Origin: Aurelia coerulea | Lineage: Eukaryota > Cnidaria > Scyphozoa > Semaeostomeae > Ulmaridae | DNA length: 64,000 nt | NCBI GenBank assembly: GCA_039566865.1 | Contig: CM076961.1 | Location: 7,959,501-8,023,500, forward strand | Reading direction: 5' to 3' | In this document: positions 55,701 to 57,603 of the stretch, in pieces | How the letters are laid out: each line of letters starts with the position of its first letter | Numbering within the stretch: the stretch's first letter is position 1 | The notes under the pieces: generated by a model | The model's database searches: none | Told to the model about the DNA's origin: nothing | What the model saw: only the letters and a program-made list of their open reading frames with translations | Translations under genes and position numbers: made by a program

Positions 55701-57603
55701 AGCATGGGGGGGGGGGGCAGTCAATGTTGGAAGACTCAAGGTGAAGCGAATCGATGAGATAGGGAAACGGGGGCCCGGGGGCTTGCTCCTGGAAAGATTA
55801 TAGATCACGCCCTTTGAATCATTGGAAAACACCCTGTACAAAAATACGAGGCTAAACTTGGCCTTGTACAGGCCAAGTTTTAGCCTTGTAGAGGGGATTA
55901 TGACCTTGTTATGACCATGTACTAACCTTGGAAGAAAATTACAAGGCTATCAGTAAGATTCCAAGCTGCAACCAGTCTAACACAAGGTTTCCACAAGGCT
56001 TCTACAAGGCTAATTAGCATTTTTCAAGCCATTTACAAGGTTACAGCAAGGCTATTCCAGGCTATTACAAGGTTACAAGGCCATAACTACAAGGCTTGTA
56101 CATGGCTATTACATGGCCTTGTATTTTCGTACAGGACCCTTCAAAACTTGTTTTAGAAGGAACATATCATGAATCCCATGCTTACGAGCTCTATGAATGC
56201 CATGGCGTAGCCGATGGTTGTTACTTTTACGACATAGTTTTTAAACCACGCTTTTCCCCTTCGATGTCGAAAAGTAAACAGAAATGCAAAATTCGATTGC
56301 AGGAAATCTAGCCTAGCTTTTTCAATCAGACTTGGCAAAGTTGTAGATCAACTACCTAGCTAAAGATGGAACGAAAAAAAATCGAAACTTTTTTGAGTAG
56401 TTTTGGGGGTAAATCCACTTTTCTGAAATCAACAAAAAGATTTGATCTAGGATTTGCCAAGCCAGGGGTGATGGAAACATTGCGATTTATACATCTTTCG
56501 ATTGCCCAAATTATACAGAACAACATCCTTTTTACCGCTTTTCGATAGACCGAATAATATTGGAGAAATTAACTGTTTTCTGAGGAGAGTGGTTTTGCGA
56601 AACGGCATCTCGCTGTGCACTAGAGCGGAAAGCAGAGTTACCTTAATATTGGAGTTTTTGCATACCAAGTTATGTAGGGGTCTCTAGTTTCTGTTTTCAC
56701 ATAATTGTGATCCTTGAAATCTTTGTGTATAACTCAGGGAACTTTCAACGGGTTTGCAAGCTTCTGGTGTCTAAAATTATTTCAAAATCTTAGTGACAGG
56801 GCTATCTTCCAGTCTGCAGAGTATGGCAGTTCTCAACAAGATCTCACACTTGCAGACCAAGGCAGCAGTGGCGTGCTGGCATGCAAGATCTTTGATTCTT
56901 TTGCTTTCAAAGTAGCGAACAAAAGATCTTGTTCAAAATCAAGGGTGTGCACACAAAATTTTTGAAAAAAATCTCATGCCTGCAGCAAGCTGCTACACTC
57001 TGCAGACTGGGCTATCTTCCCATGATATTTCTTGATATTCAATGAAACGCCAAGCATATATCTTTTAGTTTATTGGATGGATGTGCAAGTTTGATATGGC
57101 CACACTTCCCACTGAACTGATACAGTAACACACAGATGCATGTATGAATTTTATCGTGTTGTGCTTTTATCTGCACCCTATCACTATTGATATCATCAAT
57201 GACAACCAAAATAGGGAATAATGCAATTAACTCTTTGCCTCAGCTCACTCACGAGTGATGACGACAAGAAGTTGCTCTCCGCCGGTAAACTTTCCTTTAA
57301 AAAAAGTGTGGTAATGGGGGAAATGATGTGATGTCATGCCCACTGCAATTGCAGCTAGCAAAAAAATTCATCATTAGAAATTACCTGATGCCTCACTGGA
57401 GCATCATCCAACTTTGGACAATCCTCTCCATGATTATCTCTCCTTTTTCTTGACGACAAAAGGCCTTTTTTTGCATTTAGGCCAATGTTAATACGGTCAA
57501 AAATGGTTAGGCCAATGTCCTTGATGTGAGCTTTCCGACTCTGTACTTTAAAAGTAACGACCAGCGTGAAGATGAACTGCAATAAATATTTCTTTAACTC
57601 CAT
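1670..57603 (-). CDS. SORT1-like: Sortilin-like VPS10-domain receptor gene (17 exons, 3' end outside window)
   Basis: Seen: 17 short exons on the minus strand, each bounded by AG/GT sites. Read in order they give about 535 codons that follow the vertebrate sortilin luminal domain from signal peptide to the GPHxYxxxDHGG segment. They include a furin-type RKRR propeptide end and the repeated Asp-box motifs [51 protein letters not shown] and SRNGGYNW. Known of the family: VPS10 receptors are type I membrane proteins that bind ligands in a ten-bladed propeller and shuttle them between Golgi, endosomes and the surface. Phases match at all junctions except exon 8/9. No PKD, LDLR or FNIII module is seen inside the window, which favours sortilin over SorCS; SorLA cannot be fully excluded because the C-terminal half is missing. 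The last part (10CC, TM, tail) must lie beyond position 1. Large introns hold all the transposons described here. Confidence 0.93.
1966..2928. mobile_element. hAT-like non-autonomous element with TATCTTATTACAAGATA repeats
   Basis: The left end CAGAGATGGGCAAGATACT resembles hAT termini (CAGxGxTGGG). The right end reads ATCTAATTACTATCTTCCCA then TCC, an inverted partner. Both subterminal zones (1966-2160 and 2760-2910) are packed with palindromic TATCTTATTACAAGATA copies; the middle is unique AT-rich sequence. No clean 8-bp target duplication is visible, so the exact right end is uncertain. Confidence 0.6.
3396..3472 (-). CDS. SORT1-like: Sortilin-like exon 16
   Basis: Two bases plus 25 codons, acceptor TTTGATCTAG, donor AAG|GTAAAA. 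The peptide VSGDALHTNNTSVYMSRNGG then YNWTK matches VGDAI...DVYISDDGGYSWTK, with an Asp box. Intron 15 (about 7.5 kb) holds the giant palindrome and several LINE relics. Confidence 0.94.
3745..4930 (-). pseudogene. LINE (family A) 3' end: RT C-terminal region and 3' UTR
   Basis: An open frame of 208 codons (4860-4234), extended upstream in decayed frame to about 4930 (LGWESLSSRRWSRRL), encodes the post-RT C-terminal region of a non-LTR retrotransposon. Recognisable motifs are FYKIINNLTPLYT, SSYSLRNQD, EWNKLDPEIR and the Cys/His segment HFLLLCPSF. A 3' UTR (4233-3760) ends in a T-tract at 3750-3770, the poly(A) tail read from the other strand. The element is heavily 5'-truncated, the usual result of target-primed insertion. 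A second copy lies at 30.2-31.3 kb. Confidence 0.8.
5125..5260 (+). repeat. LINE (family C) 3' terminal fragment
   Basis: The segment containing TTGAAAACCAGCTTCTGCTT then AAGGGCAACTCTC is nearly the reverse complement of 58340-58395, the 3' end of the LINE at 58.3-60.5 kb. A third, more diverged copy is at 41060-41150. It is a very short 5'-truncated insertion. Confidence 0.6.
5590..6870 (-). pseudogene. Composite LINE relics (RT thumb and C-terminal parts)
   Basis: Decayed minus-strand frames carry non-LTR motifs. NEDNEHFLLHCPQFHLMH (5599-5829) is a C-terminal Cys/His segment. KGVMTYKILHDLYPKNL (6134-6367) is post-RT. SSLRKLKNILLQRYLTKST (6291-6509) and NASKSEYVVIGHKRRL (6573-6660) are RT C-terminal. 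Upstream of that, EWNLLDEYIKESNKLAEFKR (6700-6857) resembles the family A C-terminus, so two LINE insertions abut near 6680. Multiple frameshifts; not functional. Confidence 0.7.
7250..7850. repeat. Four degenerate tandem units of about 165 bp (left arm)
   Basis: Each unit has GTAGATTA(T/A)GAATC followed by a GGGGGCTTTTCxGAGATA core and a GAAGGCC-like tail. Unit starts lie near 7265, 7430, 7593 and 7750. The same array is present inverted in the right arm at about 9600-10190, so the array existed before the inverted duplication. Confidence 0.6.
8119..8610 (-). pseudogene. FEN/XPG-like fragment in left palindrome arm
   Basis: Inverted copy of the right-arm fragment. The minus-strand frame from about 8600 reads QKEVLLGLQAFSGNDYVSSF, preceded by an acceptor-like TCCTGCTAG, so an intron boundary may have been captured. 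The distal frame (8334-8119) preserves ARIWQQAQNPIVEIEDPSNH and EWNEDCPVDWVTEPYSARAA, closer to the intact family than the right arm. It shares with the right arm the frameshift near the conserved GTETVRL segment. Confidence 0.55.
8869..9300 (+). pseudogene. FEN/XPG-like multicopy protein fragment in right palindrome arm
   Basis: Frames read ALLELCAFSGNDYVSSFMRK then GKKVWNIVKDDEEF, later (after a frameshift near 9040) LVDSVLKNWFAVYME, and then LPPCKRSLEKHLLRAN and ARIWRQAQYPIVEIE. This order (AFxGxDxVSxFxxKGK, then LPPCKxSLxxHxxRANxxAxIW) is what I know from uncharacterised proteins abundant in cnidarian and other invertebrate genomes. The GNDY/GKG part resembles the XPG-I/helix-hairpin region of FEN1-type nucleases (inference). 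It is decayed, with several stops. Confidence 0.55.
9600..10195. repeat. Tandem 165-bp units (right arm, inverted copy)
   Basis: Mirror of the left-arm array, with cores such as CCTGTATCTCCGAAAAGCCC and TATATCTCGGAAAAGCCCCC. Indels relative to the left arm are few. Confidence 0.6.
10240..10930. other. Intron stretch, no feature recognised
   Basis: Between the palindrome and exon 15. Short open frames only, with no transposon end or domain seen. Confidence 0.4.
10941..11052 (-). CDS. SORT1-like: Sortilin-like exon 15
   Basis: 37 codons plus G, acceptor CATTACAAAG, donor CACG|GTAAGT. The peptide includes AKCSLHYHHTYSQ and VPSPLSTETALGIIMLHG, matching ECSLHIHASYS and VPMAPLSEPNAVGIVIAHG. The split glycine (G|GT) with exon 16 is conserved. 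Confidence 0.94.
11816..13392. mobile_element. Long foldback element with asymmetric arms
   Basis: The sequence folds about a centre near 12838. GGAACAAATTTCC pairs across the centre, and pairing runs outward through CTAGGGGGCGCAG (12460) / CTGCGCCCCCTAG (13190) to AGACTTATGACGATGAGTC (11828) / GACTCATCGTCATAAGTCT (13358). The left arm carries about 430 extra bases (about 11907-12335) absent from the right arm. No coding capacity recognised. Confidence 0.75.
13511..13605 (-). CDS. SORT1-like: Sortilin-like exon 14
   Basis: Two bases plus 31 codons, acceptor TTTCCACAG, donor AAG|GTATTT. The peptide contains [18 protein letters not shown], matching SIQTMITFDQGGRWTHL, then a cysteine (EEQCKG) at the position of the family's SECD cysteine. 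Phase 0 exit. Confidence 0.93.
13700..15050. other. Intron 13 stretch; mariner-like end only
   Basis: No exon or ORF recognised. At 14574-14600 TACAGGGTGTCCTAAAAATT resembles the outer end of mariner-type elements, but no partner end was found. Confidence 0.25.
15753..15831 (-). CDS. SORT1-like: Sortilin-like exon 13
   Basis: 26 codons plus G, acceptor CTCCATTCTAG, donor GGCAG|GTTCGT. The peptide includes TDFYKIESMRGVFITHQL, matching TDFTNVTSLRGVYITSVL. The split codon (G|AT) with exon 14 gives aspartate. Confidence 0.92.
15905..16118 (-). repeat. tRNA-derived SINE (relic)
   Basis: On the minus strand the head reads GGCTCAGTGGGAGCAC (A-box-like, 16100-16115), followed after an anticodon-arm-like stretch by GTTAGAGTTCCC (B-box-like, 16058-16069). 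The remaining 150 bases are a non-tRNA body. It does not fold into an intact tRNA. Confidence 0.45.
16640..17365 (+). pseudogene. LINE (family C-like) RT C-terminal relic and 3' end
   Basis: Decayed plus-strand frames include MYRGIVEPHLSYC, IKILQKNQTRAGRI and SLNSLAPDYL. These correspond to YRGIVEPHFRYC and the post-RT segment of the LINE at 58.6-59.2 kb. The tail runs into AT-rich 3' UTR-like sequence. At least three frameshifts and stops. Confidence 0.65.
17596..17669 (-). CDS. SORT1-like: Sortilin-like exon 12
   Basis: Two bases plus 24 codons, acceptor TTTGCCATAG, donor TTC|GTAAGT. The peptide TGKGNLYVSDDDGIMYTKSL matches [20 protein letters not shown], with Asp box SDDDGIMY. It ends in phase 0 before exon 13. 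Confidence 0.94.
17836..18080 (+). repeat. Polypyrimidine repeat shared with the 32.6-34.5 kb hAT element
   Basis: A pyrimidine-rich tract ending CTTCCTTCCTGGGAAATTTA then AGCATTTCAG recurs almost identically at 33485-33645 inside the hAT element. This is therefore probably a fragment of that family. Open frames here are low-complexity artefacts. Confidence 0.5.
18563..18623 (-). CDS. SORT1-like: Sortilin-like exon 11
   Basis: 20 codons plus one G, acceptor TCTTATTTTAG, donor GGGG|GTATGT. The peptide FYAILDMSEGQVFLHVDENG is colinear with [20 protein letters not shown]. The trailing G makes the aspartate codon with exon 12 (DTG). Confidence 0.93.
18660..20030. other. Intron 10 stretch, no feature recognised
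   Basis: No transposon terminus, domain or conserved exon seen. Exons 10 and 11 join in phase across it, so no coding exon is needed here. Confidence 0.4.
20165..20660. repeat. Diverged direct duplication
   Basis: ATCCCCTATTTTCCCG followed later by TGAAAAGGCTGCGGCCAG occurs twice in the same orientation, about 375 bases apart (20168-20265 and 20545-20640). No coding content. Confidence 0.4.
21647..21724 (-). CDS. SORT1-like: Sortilin-like exon 10
   Basis: 26 codons, phase 0 on both sides, acceptor CAATAAG (weak polypyrimidine tract), donor AGG|GTAAGC. The peptide [20 protein letters not shown] aligns with [28 protein letters not shown] is an Asp box. It ends VTPER and joins exon 11 (FYAIL) as in QEQFYSIL. 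Confidence 0.93.
22312..22915. mobile_element. Palindromic MITE with TA target duplication
   Basis: A 604-bp element whose two halves are inverted copies. Ends CCGGGTGCGCCAAAATAAAC and its complement are perfect for over 35 bases. Flanked on both sides by TA (22310-22311, 22916-22917), as for Tc1/mariner-type insertion. The pairing continues inward through GAGCTAGAAGCG / CGCTTCTAGCTC. No transposase frame. Confidence 0.75.
22920..24060. other. Intron 9 stretch, no feature recognised
   Basis: Short unsupported open frames only; no domain, exon or transposon end identified. Confidence 0.35.
24205..24870 (+). repeat. GC-rich hairpin segment and unplaced LINE-like sequence
   Basis: CATCAGCTTGACTGATG (24246-24262) is a tight hairpin within a GC-rich block unlike its surroundings. 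It is followed by about 450 bases of purine-rich sequence with two short hydrophilic frames. The 3' end (24745-24840) resembles the 3' UTR of LINE family A (GTTTCACACTGAATGTCAGG compared with TTCACATTGGATGTAGGG). It could be a 5' UTR-linker-3' UTR relic of a LINE; not certain. Confidence 0.35.
25689..25769 (-). CDS. SORT1-like: Sortilin-like exon 9
   Basis: 27 codons in the only frame open across it, acceptor ATAATATCAG, donor CAG|GTAAGA. The peptide ends DLFGFLALSKITINQ and runs in phase 0 into exon 10 (TRVMHVS), as in FLFASVMADKDTTRRIHVS. The 5' part (LTLTKFIWCNS) is less conserved. The phase-1 frame expected from exon 8 hits TAA after four codons, so the 5' boundary is uncertain. Confidence 0.72.
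25828..26135 (+). repeat. Chimeric tRNA/5S-like SINE
   Basis: The head GAGTGGCCGAGCGGC is like the D-arm of Ser/Leu tRNAs. It is followed by AGTTAAGCTC...CCGGATGGGTGACCAC, which matches the internal control region of 5S rRNA. The body then contains TATCCTTCGGAGGAGACGTT AAACGAGG, reminiscent of the deeply conserved central domains of metazoan SINEs. The 3' end is not sharply defined. Not an intact 5S or tRNA gene. Confidence 0.6.
26170..26310 (-). repeat. LINE family A 3' UTR fragment
   Basis: Contains ACTACAGGGACGATAACATT AGGAGCA, a diverged copy of CACTACAAGGACGATGCCAT GAGGAGCA at 3831-3858. Very short. Confidence 0.35.
26475..27305. mobile_element. hAT-type element with 8-bp target duplication
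   Basis: 831 bp. Ends CAGGGCCTTTTTAACATTAG and (reverse complement of right end) CAGAGCCTTTTTTAAGGGG. The identical 8-mer ATCCTTAT flanks both sides (26467-26474, 27306-27313). Subterminal G/C tracts (GGGGGGGCAATTGCCCCCC). Inside, 26740-26916 carries a second hAT-like end (CTGGCCACGCCGCTG) and the shared TTCTAAGCCAAAGTAAAG motif, so it is itself composite. No transposase. Confidence 0.8.
27640..28700 (+). pseudogene. hAT (zf-TTF/ZMYM-type) transposase relic, two exons
   Basis: Exon A ends at 27830 and reads RFKKDGKPCLRVILKNKS, then SVYETYAWACGGGEKNTYFC WPSLVMG. This is the N-terminal CxC...FCxPCLLFG zinc region of TTF-type hAT transposases, with one cysteine already lost (WPS for FPC). It ends TCG|GTAAGT in phase 0. 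Exon B starts at 28390 after TTTTCAACAG in phase 0. It gives KIANKHQHSRKHVNNH, then LGNVDEGSALDEARRREVEI HNN and KILLHHIDVAVFL, the family's KHExSxxH...LIDVVxFL stretch. A stop at 28636-28638 and a +1 frame continuation (EEQLDLARSYGN) show decay. Could alternatively be a decayed domesticated gene. Confidence 0.55.
28715..28790. repeat. G/C-tract hAT-like end
   Basis: GGGCTTCGCCCCTGG and GGGGGGCTTACAGCGCCCCC palindromic tracts, like the subterminal parts of the hAT elements at 26.5 and 32.6 kb. Directly follows the transposase relic. Confidence 0.4.
29012..29074 (-). CDS. SORT1-like: Sortilin-like exon 8
   Basis: Two bases, 20 codons, one base; acceptor TCGCCGTAG, donor CATC|GTACGT. The peptide [20 protein letters not shown] carries an Asp box (STDLGSTF) matching LWRTSDLGKSF. 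The canonical donor leaves phase 1, which does not fit exon 9 (phase 0). A weaker GT at 28955-28954 would leave phase 0 but add 19 residues. Confidence 0.85.
29367..29434 (-). CDS. SORT1-like: Sortilin-like exon 7
   Basis: One base, 22 codons, one base; acceptor AATTATTTCAG, donor GCGG|GTTAGT. The peptide GADTGSDNDIRTIFITVKHF follows the tryptophan from exon 6, as in sortilin KWGSDNTIFFTTY. It has a few extra residues before SDN relative to that protein. Confidence 0.87.
29935..29990 (-). ncRNA. Hammerhead-like core of a Penelope-type repeat (tentative)
   Basis: On the minus strand CTTGATAACGGGCTATGCTC GAAACGTCG resembles the CUGAUGA...GAAAC core that Penelope-like elements carry, with the first block changed (CTTGATAA). 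Stem II could pair CGGGC with GCTCG imperfectly. No GIY-YIG or RT frame was seen nearby. Confidence 0.25.
30190..31275 (-). pseudogene. LINE family A, second 3' copy (decayed)
   Basis: Parallel to 3760-4790. The 3' UTR block ACAAGGACGATACCATGGGG AGCAAAGGA matches, and the minus-strand frame reads CNHDAISQIRARKEK, FCIHDPIGVWYLSQRRAGLS and FHKIKHNFRDTVN. More frameshifted than the first copy. A G-tract expansion occurs at 31098-31107. Confidence 0.7.
31310..31450. repeat. MITE fragment related to 44.60-45.08 kb
   Basis: Ends GCGGGTTCTTACTGTAC, matching the right terminus (TTCTTATACGCGG...TTTACTGTA) of the 44.6-kb element. The left end is too diverged to place. Confidence 0.35.
31532..31599 (-). 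CDS. SORT1-like: Sortilin-like exon 6
   Basis: 22 codons plus TG, acceptor TTTCTCCTAG, donor GTG|GTATGT. The peptide [20 protein letters not shown] aligns with [26 protein letters not shown] is an Asp box. The split TG|G tryptophan is completed by exon 7 (KW, conserved). Intron 5 (about 9.9 kb) contains the nested LINE. Confidence 0.9.
32637..34464. mobile_element. hAT element nested in LINE B, 8-bp target duplication
   Basis: 1828 bp. Ends CAGAGGCGTAGCTAGG and (reverse complement of right end) CAGTAGCGGAGATAG. The identical 8-mer TTACTGAA flanks both sides (32629-32636 and 34465-34472), and the LINE RT frame resumes across it. G/C tracts near both ends. Internal motifs include CTTTGGCTTAGAACG (complement of the shared TTCTAAGCCAAAG) and a polypyrimidine block. 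A 25-bp tandem duplication (TTCGTTTTTGTTAGACCTGT...) lies at 33640-33690. No transposase frame; non-autonomous. Confidence 0.88.
35347..35756. mobile_element. PIF/Harbinger-like MITE nested in LINE B, TTA target duplication
   Basis: 410 bp with 35-bp TIRs differing at one position. The end GGCCCGTTTTATATGTCGTG continues CCGCGCCGTGCCGAA. Flanked by TTA on both sides (35344-35346, 35757-35759), the 3-bp preference of PIF/Harbinger transposases. GC-rich CGGCACGGCGCGGCACGA palindromes repeat inside. The LINE frame continues on both sides. Confidence 0.85.
36181..38222. mobile_element. TIR-bounded insertion in LINE B endonuclease region
   Basis: Inverted ends of about 47 bp: CCCGGCGGGTGCACTTCTAT ATAAAAGGTGATAC at the left and the same at 38172-38222 inverted. 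About 2.04 kb of non-coding AT-rich interior. LINE motifs stop at both borders. The target duplication is masked by the palindromic CCCGGCGGG/CCCGCCGGG ends. The LINE segment between endonuclease and linker is missing, so the insertion came with a deletion, or the region was rearranged. Confidence 0.6.
39340..39600 (+). pseudogene. Possible RecQ-type helicase P-loop fragment
   Basis: The frame QKALLYGRGLKGKDAFVCLP continues TCCGKTYSL, resembling GKDVFVCLPTGxGKS of RecQ-like helicases but with the P-loop glycine replaced (TCCGKT). An ATG frame just upstream is in another phase. The region ends GAG|GTAAGC, a good donor. No downstream helicase motifs found, so probably a relic. Confidence 0.3.
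39620..41040. other. Intron 5 stretch, no feature recognised
   Basis: Open frames of up to about 105 codons (39681-39968, 40165-40482) have no recognisable motif and no splice context. ATCAATCAATCAATCGACCG (about 40408-40427) is a short simple repeat. Confidence 0.35.
41040..41160 (+). repeat. LINE family C 3' terminal fragment (diverged)
   Basis: CAGCTTCTCCTGATA...TTGAAGGGCAACTATCCTTA AGAGAATCAAA parallels the 3' end seen at 5150-5215 and, inverted, at 58340-58395. Confidence 0.4.
41215..41427. repeat. G/C-tract hAT-like fragment beside exon 5
   Basis: Right terminus reads (reverse complement) CAGAGGCGGACAGTAGGGGT, like the hAT end at 32637, preceded by a G12 run at 41381-41392. The left border is unclear (possibly CAGGGTACCCTCGCCCC at 41219). 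Confidence 0.45.
41460..41645 (-). CDS. SORT1-like: Sortilin-like exon 5 (longest propeller exon)
   Basis: 62 codons, phase 0 on both sides, acceptor TTAATACAG, donor GGG|GTGAGT. The peptide includes [30 protein letters not shown] and KKENWLLALEDGG. These match the KVVLTAEV, RIFRSSDFAKNF and DYLLALS segments of sortilin, with an Asp box at TQNGAQTW. The terminus of a G/C-rich hAT-like repeat lies about 30 bases past the donor. Confidence 0.94.
42137..42239 (-). CDS. SORT1-like: Sortilin-like exon 4
   Basis: One base plus 34 codons, acceptor TTATCACACAG, donor AAG|GTACAG. The peptide contains the Asp-box-like [17 protein letters not shown] and then ADIRNTFGIV, aligning with sortilin [25 protein letters not shown]. 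It ends in phase 0, continuing directly into exon 5 (PLK|VILIG). Confidence 0.92.
42953..44130. mobile_element. Foldback element, two-arm copy
   Basis: Arms 42953-43345 and 43737-44130 are inverted copies (about 390 bp each) around a 390-bp spacer. Outer ends TTTAAGGTAACTCTGCTTTC and complement. Arms contain CTATCGAAAAGCGGTAAAAA and GCAGGAAATCTAGCCTAG blocks. Frames across it are not protein-like. A solo arm of the same family sits at 56250-56646. Confidence 0.8.
44604..45079. mobile_element. MITE with GTATAAGAACC inverted ends
   Basis: Left CAGTAAAAACCCGCGTATAA GAACC; right (reverse complement) CAGTAAAGATCCGCGTATAA GAACC. An inner inverted pair ATTCACAACAGAA...TTCTGTTGTGAAT (44747-44868) forms a second hairpin. 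The right end lies about 40 bases from the donor of sortilin exon 3. Confidence 0.65.
45122..45198 (-). CDS. SORT1-like: Sortilin-like exon 3
   Basis: 25 codons plus 2 bases, acceptor TGCCCACAG, donor AAAG|GTACGT. The peptide includes QLLLTSFEKRFFIF and QTKLYQ, matching the family's LVLTTFHVP...QSKLYRS blade. It starts in phase 0 after exon 2 and ends AG, completed by the first C of exon 4 to a serine. Intron 2 (about 10 kb) holds the Gypsy element, a foldback and a SINE. Confidence 0.9.
45252..45312 (-). pseudogene. Ferritin-like scrap
   Basis: The minus-strand frame reads MQINLELYASYAYMSMA, very like the helix-A signature of ferritins (INxELYASYxYxSM). It stops being ferritin-like after 17 residues and has no splice site there. 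It lies in intron 2 just upstream of exon 3. Possibly a fragment of a retrocopy, possibly chance. Confidence 0.35.
45320..46430. other. Intron 2 stretch, no firm feature
   Basis: Short frames only. ACAGGGTGTATCAAAAAGGA (46111-46130) resembles a mariner-type end, without a partner. Confidence 0.3.
46434..46581 (-). repeat. 3' LTR (148 bp)
   Basis: TG...CA bounded (TGTTATATATCGAG ... AATACGTTACA on the plus strand). Contains a 16-bp tandem duplication (GAGCCGAGCAAGACAC twice) absent from the 5' LTR and lacks about 589 bp present there. Confidence 0.9.
46582..46598 (-). other. Polypurine tract
   Basis: Minus strand reads ATTTAAGGGGGGAAAAG directly against the 3' LTR, the expected plus-strand priming site. 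Confidence 0.8.
46857..49960 (-). pseudogene. pol: Gypsy pol (protease, RT, RNase H, integrase), frameshifted
   Basis: The first frame (49960-48770) has protease DTGA, then RT with YPLPNIEDIF and the catalytic YLDD. The second frame (from about 48770 to 46857) continues RT thumb, RNase H (LDCDASSYGVGAVL, TDHKPL) and integrase. The integrase has an H-H-C-C finger (HETHQG, CESCQ), DDE core (HIDYG, SDNGPQF, AERAVQ) and a C-terminal region. The frames break near 48780, where a one-base shift and an in-frame stop occur. The integrase also seems to lack about ten residues usually present before SVTKQAPSELF. Order RT-RNase H-IN is diagnostic of the Gypsy/Metaviridae group. Confidence 0.92.
50012..50736 (-). 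pseudogene. gag: Gypsy gag, frameshifted
   Basis: The first frame (50736-50320) is capsid-like (WACYVERLQQFFIANDI, TYDELKATLSAHFKPK). The second frame (50353-50012) starts RDRLVCGLR, the typical capsid end, and then has two CCHC knuckles, CWRCGGDKHNANDC and CFNCSKQGH. A single-base shift near 50370 separates them. Confidence 0.88.
50912..50927 (-). other. Primer binding site (candidate)
   Basis: Minus strand TGGCGACGAGAAATGG begins three bases inside the 5' LTR. This position fits a tRNA primer site; the tRNA identity was not determined. Confidence 0.55.
50931..51651 (-). repeat. 5' LTR (721 bp, contains extra 589 bp)
   Basis: Outer 60 and 75 bases match the 3' LTR almost exactly. Between them lie 589 extra bases, bordered by the direct repeat GCTAAAAAC (50979-50987 and 51568-51576). 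Either a later insertion with a 9-bp duplication here, or a deletion between the repeats in the other LTR. Confidence 0.85.
51657..52260. other. Intron 2 stretch, no feature recognised
   Basis: Only short frames; no repeat terminus recognised. Confidence 0.35.
52268..52505 (+). repeat. tRNA-derived SINE with (TTCAC)n tail
   Basis: A box TGGCGCAGTGG (52277-52287) and B box GGGTTCGATACC (52329-52340) at tRNA spacing, preceding a body of about 90 bases and a tail of CTTCACTTCAC units (52440-52500). The head lacks a pairing acceptor stem, so it is not a tRNA gene. Probably transcribed by Pol III when intact and mobilised by a LINE. Confidence 0.75.
52765..52845. repeat. Short inverted repeat
   Basis: TAGCCTGCGTGC (52770-52781) and GCACGCAGGCTA (52828-52839) form a 12-bp stem around a 46-base loop. 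Perhaps a small MITE. Confidence 0.35.
53095..53360. repeat. hAT-family fragment with TTCTAAGCCAAAGTAAAG motif and C-tract
   Basis: ATGCATTCTAAGCCAAAGTA occurs twice here (53108, 53229), and GGCAAGCATGATATTGGGAG ATGCATTC matches 26790-26825 inside the 26.5-kb hAT element. A C14 run lies at 53309-53322. Fragmentary. Confidence 0.5.
53404..55338. mobile_element. Long foldback element (about 1.9 kb)
   Basis: Outer 190 bp are inverted copies: ACAGGTCGAAAACTCGGACT at the left pairs with the complement at 55310-55335. Each end is built of repeated AACTCGGAC(T/A)-like units. Pairing continues inward (GCATAGGTTCCAAATCTTTA at 54232 with its complement at 54735-54755; TTCTACCGTTGGA at 54331 with TCCAACGGTAGAA at 54632), making most of the element one imperfect palindrome centred near 54540. 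Confidence 0.75.
55563..55625 (-). CDS. SORT1-like: Sortilin-like exon 2
   Basis: 21 codons, phase 0 at both ends, between acceptor TTCTAG and donor TCA|GTAAGT. The peptide contains ALKDDNNVNMKIMWIGENF, matching the sortilin FDDLRGSVSLSWVGD region that opens the propeller. A G-tract hAT-like repeat begins about 50 bases upstream of its acceptor. Confidence 0.88.
55675..55830. repeat. G/C-tract hAT-like fragment beside exon 2
   Basis: CAAGGCCGTACGCAGG start, G12 run (55706-55717), CGGGGGCCCGGGGGC block, and AGATCACGCCCTTTG near the end. Resembles the hAT-like family of this window, but no target duplication is visible. Confidence 0.4.
55832..56138. mobile_element. Small TIR element rich in ACAAGGCTA repeats
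   Basis: Left CCTGTACAAAAATACGAGGC; right (reverse complement) CCTGTACGAAAATACAAGGC. The interior is a scatter of CAAGGCTA/TACAAGG units in both orientations (more than ten), giving many alternative hairpins. Non-coding. Confidence 0.65.
56250..56646. repeat. Solo arm of the 42.95-kb foldback family
   Basis: Over 90 percent similar by eye to the right arm at 43737-44125, from TCGATGTCGAAAAGTAAACA to AAAGCAGAGTTACCTTAA. No second arm is present on either side within 2 kb. Confidence 0.75.
56650..57384. other. Intron 1 remainder, no feature recognised
   Basis: Contains a weak internal repetition (TCTGCAGAGT / CTCTGCAGACTGGGCTATCT TCC at 56815 and 56996); otherwise nothing identified. Confidence 0.35.
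57385..57603 (-). CDS. SORT1-like: Sortilin-like exon 1: signal peptide, propeptide, mature N-terminus
   Basis: 73 codons from ATG (57603-57601) to a CAG|GTAATT donor, phase 0. Residues 1-22 are a signal peptide with a hydrophobic core (YLLQFIFTLVVTF). A basic propeptide of about 30 residues ends in SSRKRR (residues 50-55), a furin-type site as in sortilin propeptides. The mature start DNHGEDCPKLDD has the acidic-Cys pattern seen at the start of mature sortilin. Translation past the donor runs only ten more codons. No clear TATA box is visible upstream. The start was chosen because it places the hydrophobic core directly after MELKK. Confidence 0.9.
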
